From contig CAMDML010000029.1 of NCBI GenBank assembly GCA_945902215.1, positions 1 to 35,944 on the forward strand: 35,944 nucleotides of DNA, in the 5' to 3' direction. The stretch comes from Klebsiella pneumoniae. GTDB lineage: Bacteria > Pseudomonadota > Gammaproteobacteria > Pseudomonadales > Pseudohongiellaceae. Under the pieces are notes generated by a model. It was not told the origin of the DNA and did not search any database. It saw nothing but the letters and a program-made list of their open reading frames with translations. A program made the position numbers and the translations under genes. Shown here piece after piece: positions 16,318 to 24,689 of this stretch. Every line of letters begins with the position of its first letter. Position 1 is the stretch's first letter.

Positions 16318-18075
16318 TCAAGGCACTGCTGGCGTCTCTGCTGCCGCAGTGACTTCCGCCAACTCCGCCAGCCTTGCAGCTTCAAACTCATCGCCTGCAT
16401 TCCACACCGGCATGGTGTCAGCATTGGCGATGCGCAGACCGACGAAGAAGTTGGCCTGGGCATCCTGCACCATACCGTCGAAGTTCCAGCTTTCGGAAAA
16501 TTCATCGGAGGGTTGATGGTAGTTCACGTCGGTGAAGTAGTTGATCTGTTCGGCGCCCCAGCCGGCGGGCTGGCCAATGATGTCGGTGCCGCCGTCAAGG
16601 TAGAGGGCGGGCACGCCGATCTTGGCAAAGTTGAACTGGTCGCTGCGGTAGAAGTAGCCGCGGTCGGGGAACTGGTCCCGAGTCACCGTGCGGCCCTGCA
16701 TGGCGGCCACTTCTTCTACCACCGCGTCCAGCGAGGCGGATTTGCCATAGCCGATGAACGTGAGATCACGCATGCGGCCCCAGATGGCACCACCGTCCAG
16801 ATTGATATTGGCCGCGATTTTACCGGGCGCGATGGTGGGATGTTCAGCGTAGTACTGTGAACCCAGCAGGCCCTGTTCTTCCGCGCCCACAAAATTGAAG
16901 ATCACGGTGCGCCGCGGCGGCGTGGCCAAGGCTTGGTAGGCGGCGGCCACGGCCATGACCTGCGCTACACCGCTGGCATTGTCGAGTGCGCCATTGAAGA
17001 TCACATCCTCCCCTTCCACGCCGGTGCGCTGCGCCATACCCAGATGGTCATGATGGGCGGTGTAGATCACCGCTTCGCCGGCCAGCGCGGGATCGCTGCC
17101 TGGCAATACGCCAATGACATTGGCACTGGTCGTGCCGGATACGGTGGAATTCAGCAGCAGTGACGTGGTGACGCCCAGCGCTACCGGCTGGAATTCGCGC
17201 TGTTTTGCCTGTTCCATTAATTCAGGGAGATCGAAACCAGCCAGTAACATCAGACGCGCAGCCGCATCTTCCGTGATCCAGCCTTTCACCTGTATGCGCG
17301 GTGCCTCCCCGGCCGGTAGTTCGAACTGTTCGCCGGTGAAGGATGTCTGCACAGTCTGCCAGGGGTAGGCGGCGGAAGGTGCAGTATGGATGATGATGGC
17401 GCCGGCAGCGCCCTGGCGTGCAGCGGATTCGTATTTGTACATCCAACGGCCGTAGTAGAGGCGCGTGGCACCCTCGAACAAGGCAGGGTCCCAGTCGGGG
17501 TCATTGTTGAGCATCAGCAGCACTTTGCCCTGCAGGTCCGCGTCCTTGAAATCATCCCACTGGTATTCCGGCGCTTCGATGCCGTAGCCGACGAACACCA
17601 CTTCTGCATCGGCCACTTCTGCCACCGCGTCCTGCACACCGCTGGCCGCAATGTAGTCCTCGTGCTGCAGCAATTGCAGGGAGGTGTCATTGCCCTCGAA
17701 GGTCCATACCGGAGGCTGCACGGCGTTGATGCCTGTCAGCTCGAAGGTTTGCTCCCACGAGCCGCTGTCACCGCCGGGCTGCAGGCCCAGCGTAGTCAAC
17801 TGCGTTATAAGGTATTGCCGTGCCAGGATGTCGCCGACACTGCCGGGGCCGCGACCCTGGTAACGGTCATCGGCAATTTCTGTAACGATGCCGCGCATGT
17901 ATTCACCGGTGATGGCCGCAGCAACCGTCATTTCCTCTGCTGTGAAAGTGCTTGCTGAGGCAACAGGCTCAGCCGGGGCTGCCACGGGCGCGAGCACCGC
18001 AGGTGGCGCTGCAGGTTCGCTGCAAGCCCCAAGTGAAACAGCGATTATTGCAACTGTCAGGTACAACGCACGCAT
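16318..18075 (-). CDS. M28-family metallopeptidase lipoprotein
   Basis: A 585-residue lipoprotein (lipobox SLGAC, Cys18) with an Ala/Pro-rich linker, then an M28 aminopeptidase fold carrying a PA-like insert (about 135-280). Zinc and catalytic residues are visible: His341/Asp343 in TAHHDHLG, Asp365 in GALDNASG, Glu399-Glu400 in VGAEEQG, Asp427 in NINLDGG and His520 in NYHQPSDEF. The family removes N-terminal residues from peptides, and some members act on other amides. It is probably anchored in the envelope facing the periplasm. It is the fifth gene of the cluster, 18 bases after the ankyrin gene. A role in processing an imported or exported peptide fits the setting but is inferred. Confidence 0.9.
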   Translation of the reverse strand: MRALYLTVAIIAVSLGACSEPAAPPAVLAPVAAPAEPVASASTFTAEEMTVAAAITGEYMRGIVTEIADDRYQGRGPGSVGDILARQYLITQLTTLGLQPGGDSGSWEQTFELTGINAVQPPVWTFEGNDTSLQLLQHEDYIAASGVQDAVAEVADAEVVFVGYGIEAPEYQWDDFKDADLQGKVLLMLNNDPDWDPALFEGATRLYYGRWMYKYESAARQGAAGAIIIHTAPSAAYPWQTVQTSFTGEQFELPAGEAPRIQVKGWITEDAAARLMLLAGFDLPELMEQAKQREFQPVALGVTTSLLLNSTVSGTTSANVIGVLPGSDPALAGEAVIYTAHHDHLGMAQRTGVEGEDVIFNGALDNASGVAQVMAVAAAYQALATPPRRTVIFNFVGAEEQGLLGSQYYAEHPTIAPGKIAANINLDGGAIWGRMRDLTFIGYGKSASLDAVVEEVAAMQGRTVTRDQFPDRGYFYRSDQFNFAKIGVPALYLDGGTDIIGQPAGWGAEQINYFTDVNYHQPSDEFSESWNFDGMVQDAQANFFVGLRIANADTMPVWNAGDEFEAARLAELAEVTAAAETPAVP

Positions 18076-18093
18076 AGCAGCCTCGCAGGAGTT

Positions 18094-19785
18094 TTATTGG
18101 CTCACGGAAACGGAATCCACGTCATCACCGGACGCAGCCAGCAGCGCACTGAGCAGCGCAATGGTCGCCTCGCGACCTTCCGGGGCTGCGGCGCCGCCAG
18201 CACCGGGCCCGGCCCTGACTGGTGCCAGAGCGGCATCGAGTGCAGTTTGCCCGGCCGCATCTTTGACAGTTGGATCTGCACCGCGAGCGATCATGTGCTG
18301 GACCACTTTATCCCAGCCCAATTCGGCCGCAGAAAAGAGTGCGGTTCTGCCCTCTTGGTCGCGACCTTGTACATAGGCGTCAAGCTTGGCGGTGTAGGTG
18401 TGGCTGTCAGTGACGCGCGCGTTGATATCGGCGCCATTGTCGAGCAAGAGGTCGATGGTCGCGATCGCGCGGTCCTGCAGGTCGCCTTGCAGCGCGTTGT
18501 TGGGGCGGCCCGTACCGCTCATGCCGGCCGCTGTCATCAGCGGCGTTATCTGGAACACGTTGGGTAAATCTACTTCGACGCCGTGCGCGAGCAGCGCTGC
18601 CATGGCTTCGGTGTCATAGCTCAACGTCGCGATCATCAAGGGCCCGGTGCCGCCGCGCACCATGTAGTCAGCGAAGCGGCCCCTGCCGGGTCCATTGGGA
18701 CGCATCCGCGTAAGCTCGTGGTTCGCGTCGACACCCATGTCGAGCAACCGGTTGACGACATCCATCGCCGTGAGCTTCACCTGATTGGCTCCGCTCGCTG
18801 CAGTGCCTCCCAAAGCATTCCCACCGACACCACCGAAGTTGACACCACCACCGCCTCCGCCAAACCCGCGCGCGGTGAATGAGTTCATGTCCACCGCAAC
18901 GTAGAGCGGCGTGCGGCCACTCATGTCCCAGACGTCGGCTTTCGCGCCTTTGTCGAGCAGGTACATCGCTATGTCGAAGCTTTTGTTGTCGAGCGCGTTG
19001 AGCAGCGGCGTGATGCCGTCAGGGTTAGGCTGATTGATGTCTGCGCCAGCGTCGACGATGGCAACCGCACAGCGATAGCACCCGGAACGTGTAGCGTAAA
19101 GTAACGCGGTAAGGCCGCCGGTTTGCCGGAACTGGGCACGTGGTTCCGAGGTCATCTGCCGCGGCCAGTCGTCATACACTGCGCGCAGCGTTACTTCTGC
19201 ACCGTGCGCAATCAGCAACTCGACGATAGCGGGATGGTTCCCTGCCGCCGCCCACATCAGCGCGGTTTGGCCACGGAATTTTTCCACTTCGTTCACTTTC
19301 GCATCGTGGTCGATCAGCAGTTGGGCAATTTCCAGCGAGCCAACTGTCGAGGCCAGCATGAGCGCGGTTTGGTTGTCCTGATTCGGCGAGTCCGGATTGG
19401 CGCCTTTGTCCAGCAGGATGCGGACCAGTTCGACATCGCCCAACTTGATGGCCTCCGTCAGCGGGGAGGAGCCGTAGTTATTGATAATGTCAGCTTTCGC
19501 GCCGGCGTCCAGCAAGGCACGCACCAGCTCATGATCGACGGTATAGGTTGCCCAGTGCAGTGCGGTGGAGCCATCCGGCTCGACCACGTTGACATCAACC
19601 TCGGGCGAAGTGATGGCAGCCAACACCGCATCGCGGTTGCCGGCGCGCACGAGGTCGACCAGAGATTCCTGCGCCGCCACTGCGCTTGCAAGCAGCATCG
19701 ATGCTGAGAGCATCAACCCGGTGAGCGCAGTGCTCGTGCATTCTCTTCTGAAAAGTTTGCGTTGTTTGGGGGAGCGGATGGCCAT
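18094..19785 (-). CDS. Secreted ankyrin-repeat protein
   Basis: ATG 19785 gives 563 residues with a signal peptide (cationic start, hydrophobic LTGLMLSASMLLASAVAAQ). About nine ankyrin repeats follow, with clear TALHWA, TALMLAS, TALMWAA, TPLLNAL, TPLYVAV, TPLMTAA and TALFSAA cores. The array is interrupted by a Gly-rich insert (GFGGGGGGVNFGGVGG) and ends in a Gly/Ala-rich tail. Ankyrins bind protein partners, so it may act as a periplasmic scaffold for its operon neighbours. Its ATG follows the upstream stop in TAACATG, and its ribosome-binding site GGAGG lies inside the end of the upstream gene, 14 bases away, so translation is probably coupled. A TTG start at 19794 is an alternative. Confidence 0.85.
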   Translation of the reverse strand: MAIRSPKQRKLFRRECTSTALTGLMLSASMLLASAVAAQESLVDLVRAGNRDAVLAAITSPEVDVNVVEPDGSTALHWATYTVDHELVRALLDAGAKADIINNYGSSPLTEAIKLGDVELVRILLDKGANPDSPNQDNQTALMLASTVGSLEIAQLLIDHDAKVNEVEKFRGQTALMWAAAGNHPAIVELLIAHGAEVTLRAVYDDWPRQMTSEPRAQFRQTGGLTALLYATRSGCYRCAVAIVDAGADINQPNPDGITPLLNALDNKSFDIAMYLLDKGAKADVWDMSGRTPLYVAVDMNSFTARGFGGGGGGVNFGGVGGNALGGTAASGANQVKLTAMDVVNRLLDMGVDANHELTRMRPNGPGRGRFADYMVRGGTGPLMIATLSYDTEAMAALLAHGVEVDLPNVFQITPLMTAAGMSGTGRPNNALQGDLQDRAIATIDLLLDNGADINARVTDSHTYTAKLDAYVQGRDQEGRTALFSAAELGWDKVVQHMIARGADPTVKDAAGQTALDAALAPVRAGPGAGGAAAPEGREATIALLSALLAASGDDVDSVSVSQ

Positions 19786-19786
19786 G

Positions 19787-20704
19787 TTAAACAATGTTGC
19801 CTCCAAAATTTGTGTAATGCGCCCAATGACTCTTGGCGACGTCGTACAGAAAACGATAGGGGTCTTCGAACGTGCGACTTACTTCGTCCATCACACCGGC
19901 TTCCAGCATATCCTGCGCGCTGTTGCCTTTGTCGGTCATGTCTGTAGTGCGTTCGTAGAGATGCAGCATCATGTCGCGCTCTGCTTGCAGTTCTGCGCGC
20001 GTCATCACCGGCCCGTAGGCTGGGATGATACGAGTCTGCTCATTGGCCAGTGCCAGCAAAACGTCCAACGCATCTACCCGGCCTCCGAGCCAGCCGCCCG
20101 CATACCAGTCATGGGATGGATCGAGTAGCGGCGAAGCCACATCGCCAGCAACCAGCACGTTGGAGTCGCGGAAGAATACATAACTGTCACCACGCGTGTG
20201 CGCTTCCAGCAGGTAACCGAACTCGATATTTTCAGCGCCGGCGAGCATCTCACCTTTCTGGCGGAACGTTTCCGTGGGCCGCGCCGCTACCGGTGGCGCC
20301 GTTACCCACCGATCTTCGGCAGGCACGTAATAATCGGCAGAGAGCCATTGGCGGGTGATTACATGGGCGTGAATCGTAGCGCCTTCCGCACCAAAAAGTG
20401 CGTTGCCGCCGGTTTGGTCGGCGTGATAGTGGGTATTGAACAAGGTGTGCACGTGACTGCCATCCAGAGCTGCTTTCACCGCGGCGGCCAGCTCAGCAGC
20501 GCCGCTGTCGACGAGCAGGATGCCGTCGGGGGTCGTCAGCGCGAGCACATTACCCGGAGCGCCGGTGATGAGTCTTAGCCTGTCGCCCAGCGCTTCAAGG
20601 GGCAGTCGCTGTTGCGAGCAGCCGACAAGGCCGCCCAGCAAGGGCAGAGACAGTAATCCGCCCATACCTCCTTTCAGAATACTTCTACGATCAATAGCTT
20701 TCAT
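19787..20704 (-). CDS. Metallo-beta-lactamase-fold lipoprotein
   Basis: A 305-residue protein with a Tat-like signal (DRRSILKGG) that ends in a lipobox (LVGC, Cys29), so it is likely a folded, lipid-anchored periplasmic hydrolase. Metal ligands are His92/His94/Asp96 in THYHADQTGG, His169 (EAHTRGDS) and Asp188 (VAGDVAS), the usual binuclear site of the superfamily. The substrate is unknown; the closest types by look are the hydrolases found beside quinoprotein-like or cofactor systems, but this is not decisive. It starts 5 bases after the DUF1552 gene and runs directly into the ankyrin gene. Confidence 0.85.
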   Translation of the reverse strand: MKAIDRRSILKGGMGGLLSLPLLGGLVGCSQQRLPLEALGDRLRLITGAPGNVLALTTPDGILLVDSGAAELAAAVKAALDGSHVHTLFNTHYHADQTGGNALFGAEGATIHAHVITRQWLSADYYVPAEDRWVTAPPVAARPTETFRQKGEMLAGAENIEFGYLLEAHTRGDSYVFFRDSNVLVAGDVASPLLDPSHDWYAGGWLGGRVDALDVLLALANEQTRIIPAYGPVMTRAELQAERDMMLHLYERTTDMTDKGNSAQDMLEAGVMDEVSRTFEDPYRFLYDVAKSHWAHYTNFGGNIV

Positions 20705-20709
20705 ATTGC

Positions 20710-22053
20710 TTACACTTCAGAGAGAACGCCGGTGCTGTTGCCAAAGCTTTCCTGCCCAATGCCGAGTTTGTCCAGGATCGTCAAATGCACATTGGCCAGT
20801 GGTGTGCGCTCGGGCAAGAGCAAATTCTTGCCGCCGACATGCTTGCCGTTCGCGCCGCCCACCAGAATCTCCGGCAAGGGATAGTTGTCGTGCTGGTTGC
20901 TGTTGCCCATGTTCGAGCCATAGAGGAACAACGAGTGGTCGAGAATGCTGCCATCGCCATCTGGGCTATCGGCCAGCTTCTGCAGGAAACCTGCAAATTT
21001 CTCCATGTGATAACGCTGAATGATGGTCAGCTTGCGAATCCGCTCGCGGTCATTGCTGTGATGGCTCACCGGGTGATACGAATCCGGCACACCGACATGG
21101 TTATAGGTGCGGTTGGTACCTTCGGCCACCATGACATACGTGGCGACGCGGGTCAGATCCGCTTGGTACGCCAGCGCGATCAGGTCGAACATCATCGTGA
21201 CTTGTTTGTCGAAATCTTCCAATTCACCGACCGGTGCATCCGGCACACTAACGCCCTCAAGATCCCGGCTTCCAGCCATCTGCACGCGCCGTTCAATTTC
21301 ACGCACGGTATCGAGATAGTCTGACAATGCGGCCTGATCGCCCGCGCCCAGCGTGGAACGCAGCGACTGGGTGCGTTCGGATATCATGTCAAGAATGCTC
21401 GCATTCTTGCTGATCAACGCGTCGCGTTCGGCCGCCGTGTCACCCTCGCCCATCAGCTGGATGAACACCTTGCGCGGGTTGTGTTCCATCGGCAACGGTG
21501 AGTTTGGGCTGGCATAGGACGTCGTGACTGCGTAGAAGCCGCCGTTGCCCGCCGCGACCTGAATCGTGGTCTCGGCGGCCAGCTCCAGTGAAGGCAGTGT
21601 GGTTTGTTGCCCCAGTTGCTGCGCGATCACCTGGTCGAGCGTGATAGCCATGCTGGCGTTCTTGGAGCCTGTGTCGGGGCGCACACACGACAGCCAGGTA
21701 GCCGGATTCAGCGTGTGCACAGAGCCGCCTGCTGCTGTGTTCTCGAGATTTTCGAAAGTGGTGACATAGCGCTTCAACCCTTCCAGCGGGTCAAGTATGT
21801 GACCCAGGGTGAAGTCGGCGCCCTTGCCACTGGAGGTCCAGGCATCAACCTCTTTGCCATACGGCGTGTTGTTCATGATGGCGCCATGCGGAAGATAGAA
21901 AAAGCCCGCGCGCGTTTTGGGTGCTGCTGCAGTCTGCGCAAGTGCAGTGCTGGCCGGCACCATGGCGTCGAGAAACGGCAGGCCCAGTGCCACCGCGCCA
22001 CCGCGCAAGAGTGTGCGCCGGGACAAATGTTTCTTGGTGATGAACGTTGCCAT
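20710..22053 (-). CDS. DUF1552 protein, Tat-exported
   Basis: A 447-residue protein with a twin-arginine signal (KKHLSRRTLLRGGAVALGLPFLD) and the DUF1552 pattern: FFYLPHGAIM near the start, then ARDALISKNASILDMI-like helices, DYLDTVREIERRVQ, and a C-terminal SLFLYGSNMGNSNQHDNYPLPEILVGG segment. DUF1552 proteins are secreted and almost always lie beside DUF1592/1588 cytochrome-like proteins, as here. Their chemistry is not established; a relation to alkaline-phosphatase-like folds has been proposed for related families. It is 29 bases after the upstream gene, with GGGAGA as ribosome-binding site. Confidence 0.9.
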   Translation of the reverse strand: MATFITKKHLSRRTLLRGGAVALGLPFLDAMVPASTALAQTAAAPKTRAGFFYLPHGAIMNNTPYGKEVDAWTSSGKGADFTLGHILDPLEGLKRYVTTFENLENTAAGGSVHTLNPATWLSCVRPDTGSKNASMAITLDQVIAQQLGQQTTLPSLELAAETTIQVAAGNGGFYAVTTSYASPNSPLPMEHNPRKVFIQLMGEGDTAAERDALISKNASILDMISERTQSLRSTLGAGDQAALSDYLDTVREIERRVQMAGSRDLEGVSVPDAPVGELEDFDKQVTMMFDLIALAYQADLTRVATYVMVAEGTNRTYNHVGVPDSYHPVSHHSNDRERIRKLTIIQRYHMEKFAGFLQKLADSPDGDGSILDHSLFLYGSNMGNSNQHDNYPLPEILVGGANGKHVGGKNLLLPERTPLANVHLTILDKLGIGQESFGNSTGVLSEV

Positions 22054-22065
22054 TCTCTATCTCCC

Positions 22066-22078
22066 GGGATCAGATCCC
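22066..22078 (-). promoter_or_regulatory. Small inverted repeat between two cluster genes
   Basis: GGGATC-A-GATCCC lies between the stop of the DUF1592-type gene (22083) and the ribosome-binding site of the DUF1552 gene. It could form a short RNA stem that tunes mRNA processing or translation. This is only structural evidence. Confidence 0.3.
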
Positions 22079-22082
22079 ATGT

Positions 22083-24530
22083 TTATTTTGCCGCCACAGC
22101 TTCCGCTTGCGCAGGTTCTTCGCCGCCCTGGCTGCGGAACGCGTCACTCTGGACAATGCCCGTAACAATGGCGGCAAAGGTGTAGTTATTGTCCGCTGCT
22201 GTGCGCACGATTTGCCGAACTTGCGGCATGTCGAAATATTCGATTTCACGATTGAGCGCATACATCATCAAGCGCCTGGTCACCGTTGTGGGGAACTGGT
22301 CAGGCCGACTCGTCAGATAACGGCGCAGGTCTTTCGGACCGTTCATGACGACTCCGCTCGACAGCGTGGTTGAGGCATCAATCGGTTCCTGTGCAGCCGC
22401 GTCGACATCGCGCCAGCGCCCGGTGACATCGAAATTTTCCAGCGCCAGGCCGGGTGGATCAATCAGACCATGACAGCCCTGACAAGTAGCGTTCTCGCGA
22501 TGCTTCTCCAGGCGTGCGCGTACCGTGGTCGGCTTCTGGCCTTCCTGAATGGAAAGATCAGTCTCCACATTCGGTGGCGGCGGGGTGGGCGGAGTGCCCA
22601 TGATACGGTCGAGCACCCAGGCGCCGCGCAACACAGGCGACGTGCGATCACCATATGACGTCCGCATCAGCACAGCGCCTTTGCCAAGCAAACCCCAACG
22701 ATTTTCATCAGCGAGTTTCACTTCGCGGAATTGCGGGCCAAGCACACCGGCAATGCCGTATTGGCGCGCGAGTGCGTCGTTGACGAACGTGTAATCCGCA
22801 TTCAGCAGGTCATGTACCGGGCGCTCTTCAAGCAGCACGCTGGCCAGAAACAGGCGTATTTCAGTTTCAAAATTGGTGCGCATCGCCACATTGAAGCCGG
22901 GGTCCAGCGGTTCGATTTGTTCAAGCTCGTCGAGGTTCAACCAGGCAAGGGCGAAATTGTCGACCAGCGCCAGCGCGCGCGGATCCTCCAACATGCGCAC
23001 CACTTGTTGTGCCAGAACGGCAGCATCAGTGAGCTTTGCTTCTGTGGCCAAGGTCAGCAACTCGGCATCAGGGCCCTGGCTCCAGAGGAAGAAGGACAGA
23101 CGTGAAGCCAGTTCCAGATCATTCAGTGGACGCGCCCCCTCAGGTTCCGGTGCCGCTTGAATGGCGCGATAAAGAAAGTCGGGGCTGGACAGAACGGCCG
23201 TGACCAGTTCGCTCACTCCAGCGTCGAAACCACCCTCTTCTGCCCGACCTGCTTCATAGAACCCCATCAACAAGTTCATGTCTTCCTCAGTGACGGGCCG
23301 GCGAAATGCCCGAGTTGCCAGATTCTGCGCGATGGTCTCAGCACAGGTTCGTTCTTCGGCAGCCTCAGCGGGCTGGCAGACAAAAATTCTGGAACGGCTG
23401 TCACTCATCGACAGACCCTGCGGCGAGAACGGGCCGGCTACTTGCATACCACCTTTGATAACCGGCATGTCAGAGATCCTGCCACCGCCGGCAGTATCGT
23501 TGCTCATGGCCCAGGAACGTTCGATGTAGGTGGCGACGATTTGGTGTCTGCCCGCCTTGACCGGCACCTGAAAGGTCATCTTGGCAACGATGGCTTCACG
23601 GCCCTCTTGAGCCAACCGGTCAGTCAGTGCGAGATCCTCAGGCCCACCAACTTCCCGACGCGCGACTTCAACACCATCAACCAAAATGACCATCGTGGCC
23701 TCGGTCAGCATGCCAAATGGATACAGGCCGGCGTTGAGGTTGTCAGCATCCAGAAAATCGAGGCGATACTCGCCATCAGCCGGGAACACGTGCGTGAAAC
23801 TCATGCCACCGCGTGTGCCAAGGGGAAAGCCGTCTTTATGACTGTTTTGGGCAGGGTTGCCCCCCGGCCCTCCCTGCGTCGAGCCGCTTGCCGGGTAAAA
23901 GGTGTTGGCCAATTTCGGCACGGGTTCGCCGACAGCCTTGCGCGCAGCGCTGCGCGCAGCGGACAAATATTGCTCCATGAAGGACGGTGAAATGCCGAGA
24001 GCGCCGGCAATATTGTTGAAGCCTTCGACCTCGATATCCGCAGGCAGCGCTTGCGCGGGATCGATCTCCACGCCGATAAGTGTTTTCACGGATGCGGCAA
24101 ATTCGGTACGGTTCAAACGCTGGATCGGGACGTGACCGATACGCTGGTTCTCGGCGGCGGCATCGATGGTCGCCTCAAGATGGGTGACTACCGCATCGAT
24201 ATCATCCTGATCAGGCTGGTCTTGCCCGGCGGGCGGCATGAGCCGACCGCGCAGCTTGCCGATGGCGGCCTCCCACACTTCCGCGTCTCCGCCAACATGG
24301 CCCAAGTCCAACCCTTCGAAATCGAGTCCGCCGGAGTAGTCCTCAAGATTGTGGCACTCCACGCAGTAGGTCTGGACCAGATTGTTCAAAGCGTCGCTGG
24401 TGCCTGCCGCCGTTGGCGCTTCAGCAGGCTGGCCATAGGCGGCTTGCGCCACAAGTAGAAACAAGACGAGCGGCGAGCAAACCCCGGTCAGCTTCAAGGC
24501 ACATCCTGACAATGCTTTTTTCGCGCGCAT
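22083..24530 (-). CDS. Cytochrome c-like DUF1587/1595/1592/1588/1585 protein
   Basis: An 815-residue exported protein (signal about 1-34). An N-terminal cytochrome c domain has CVECH (56-60) and a GRLMPP stretch (95-100) whose Met can be the distal haem ligand. Then, in order, come DUF1587 (about 137-200, LNRTEFAASVKTLIG), a beta-rich middle, DUF1595 (about 400-460, NLATRAFRRPVTEED), DUF1592 (about 475-600, LNDLELASRLSFFLWSQGPD), DUF1588 (about 620-720, LRGAWVLDRIMGTPPTPPPPNV and a second CQGCH at 683-687) and DUF1585 to the end. This architecture is known mostly from planctomycetes and other bacteria with large secretomes; its substrate is unknown. Two c-type haems point to a redox role in the periplasm. 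It is the first gene of the six-gene cluster. Confidence 0.9.
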   Translation of the reverse strand: MRAKKALSGCALKLTGVCSPLVLFLLVAQAAYGQPAEAPTAAGTSDALNNLVQTYCVECHNLEDYSGGLDFEGLDLGHVGGDAEVWEAAIGKLRGRLMPPAGQDQPDQDDIDAVVTHLEATIDAAAENQRIGHVPIQRLNRTEFAASVKTLIGVEIDPAQALPADIEVEGFNNIAGALGISPSFMEQYLSAARSAARKAVGEPVPKLANTFYPASGSTQGGPGGNPAQNSHKDGFPLGTRGGMSFTHVFPADGEYRLDFLDADNLNAGLYPFGMLTEATMVILVDGVEVARREVGGPEDLALTDRLAQEGREAIVAKMTFQVPVKAGRHQIVATYIERSWAMSNDTAGGGRISDMPVIKGGMQVAGPFSPQGLSMSDSRSRIFVCQPAEAAEERTCAETIAQNLATRAFRRPVTEEDMNLLMGFYEAGRAEEGGFDAGVSELVTAVLSSPDFLYRAIQAAPEPEGARPLNDLELASRLSFFLWSQGPDAELLTLATEAKLTDAAVLAQQVVRMLEDPRALALVDNFALAWLNLDELEQIEPLDPGFNVAMRTNFETEIRLFLASVLLEERPVHDLLNADYTFVNDALARQYGIAGVLGPQFREVKLADENRWGLLGKGAVLMRTSYGDRTSPVLRGAWVLDRIMGTPPTPPPPNVETDLSIQEGQKPTTVRARLEKHRENATCQGCHGLIDPPGLALENFDVTGRWRDVDAAAQEPIDASTTLSSGVVMNGPKDLRRYLTSRPDQFPTTVTRRLMMYALNREIEYFDMPQVRQIVRTAADNNYTFAAIVTGIVQSDAFRSQGGEEPAQAEAVAAK

Positions 24531-24689
24531 ACACTTCCCGTCTTGGTCTTCTTTGCAGGATAAATGACCATCACTGGTGCGTCCATGCCGCCATGCAGAA
24601 TCCGGCCATTCCAGCGACTTTACACGGGCGTTACTGCTCGATCTTTCTTATTTCTGCCACAGTTGAACACGGTTTGGACAGTAGGCTGT

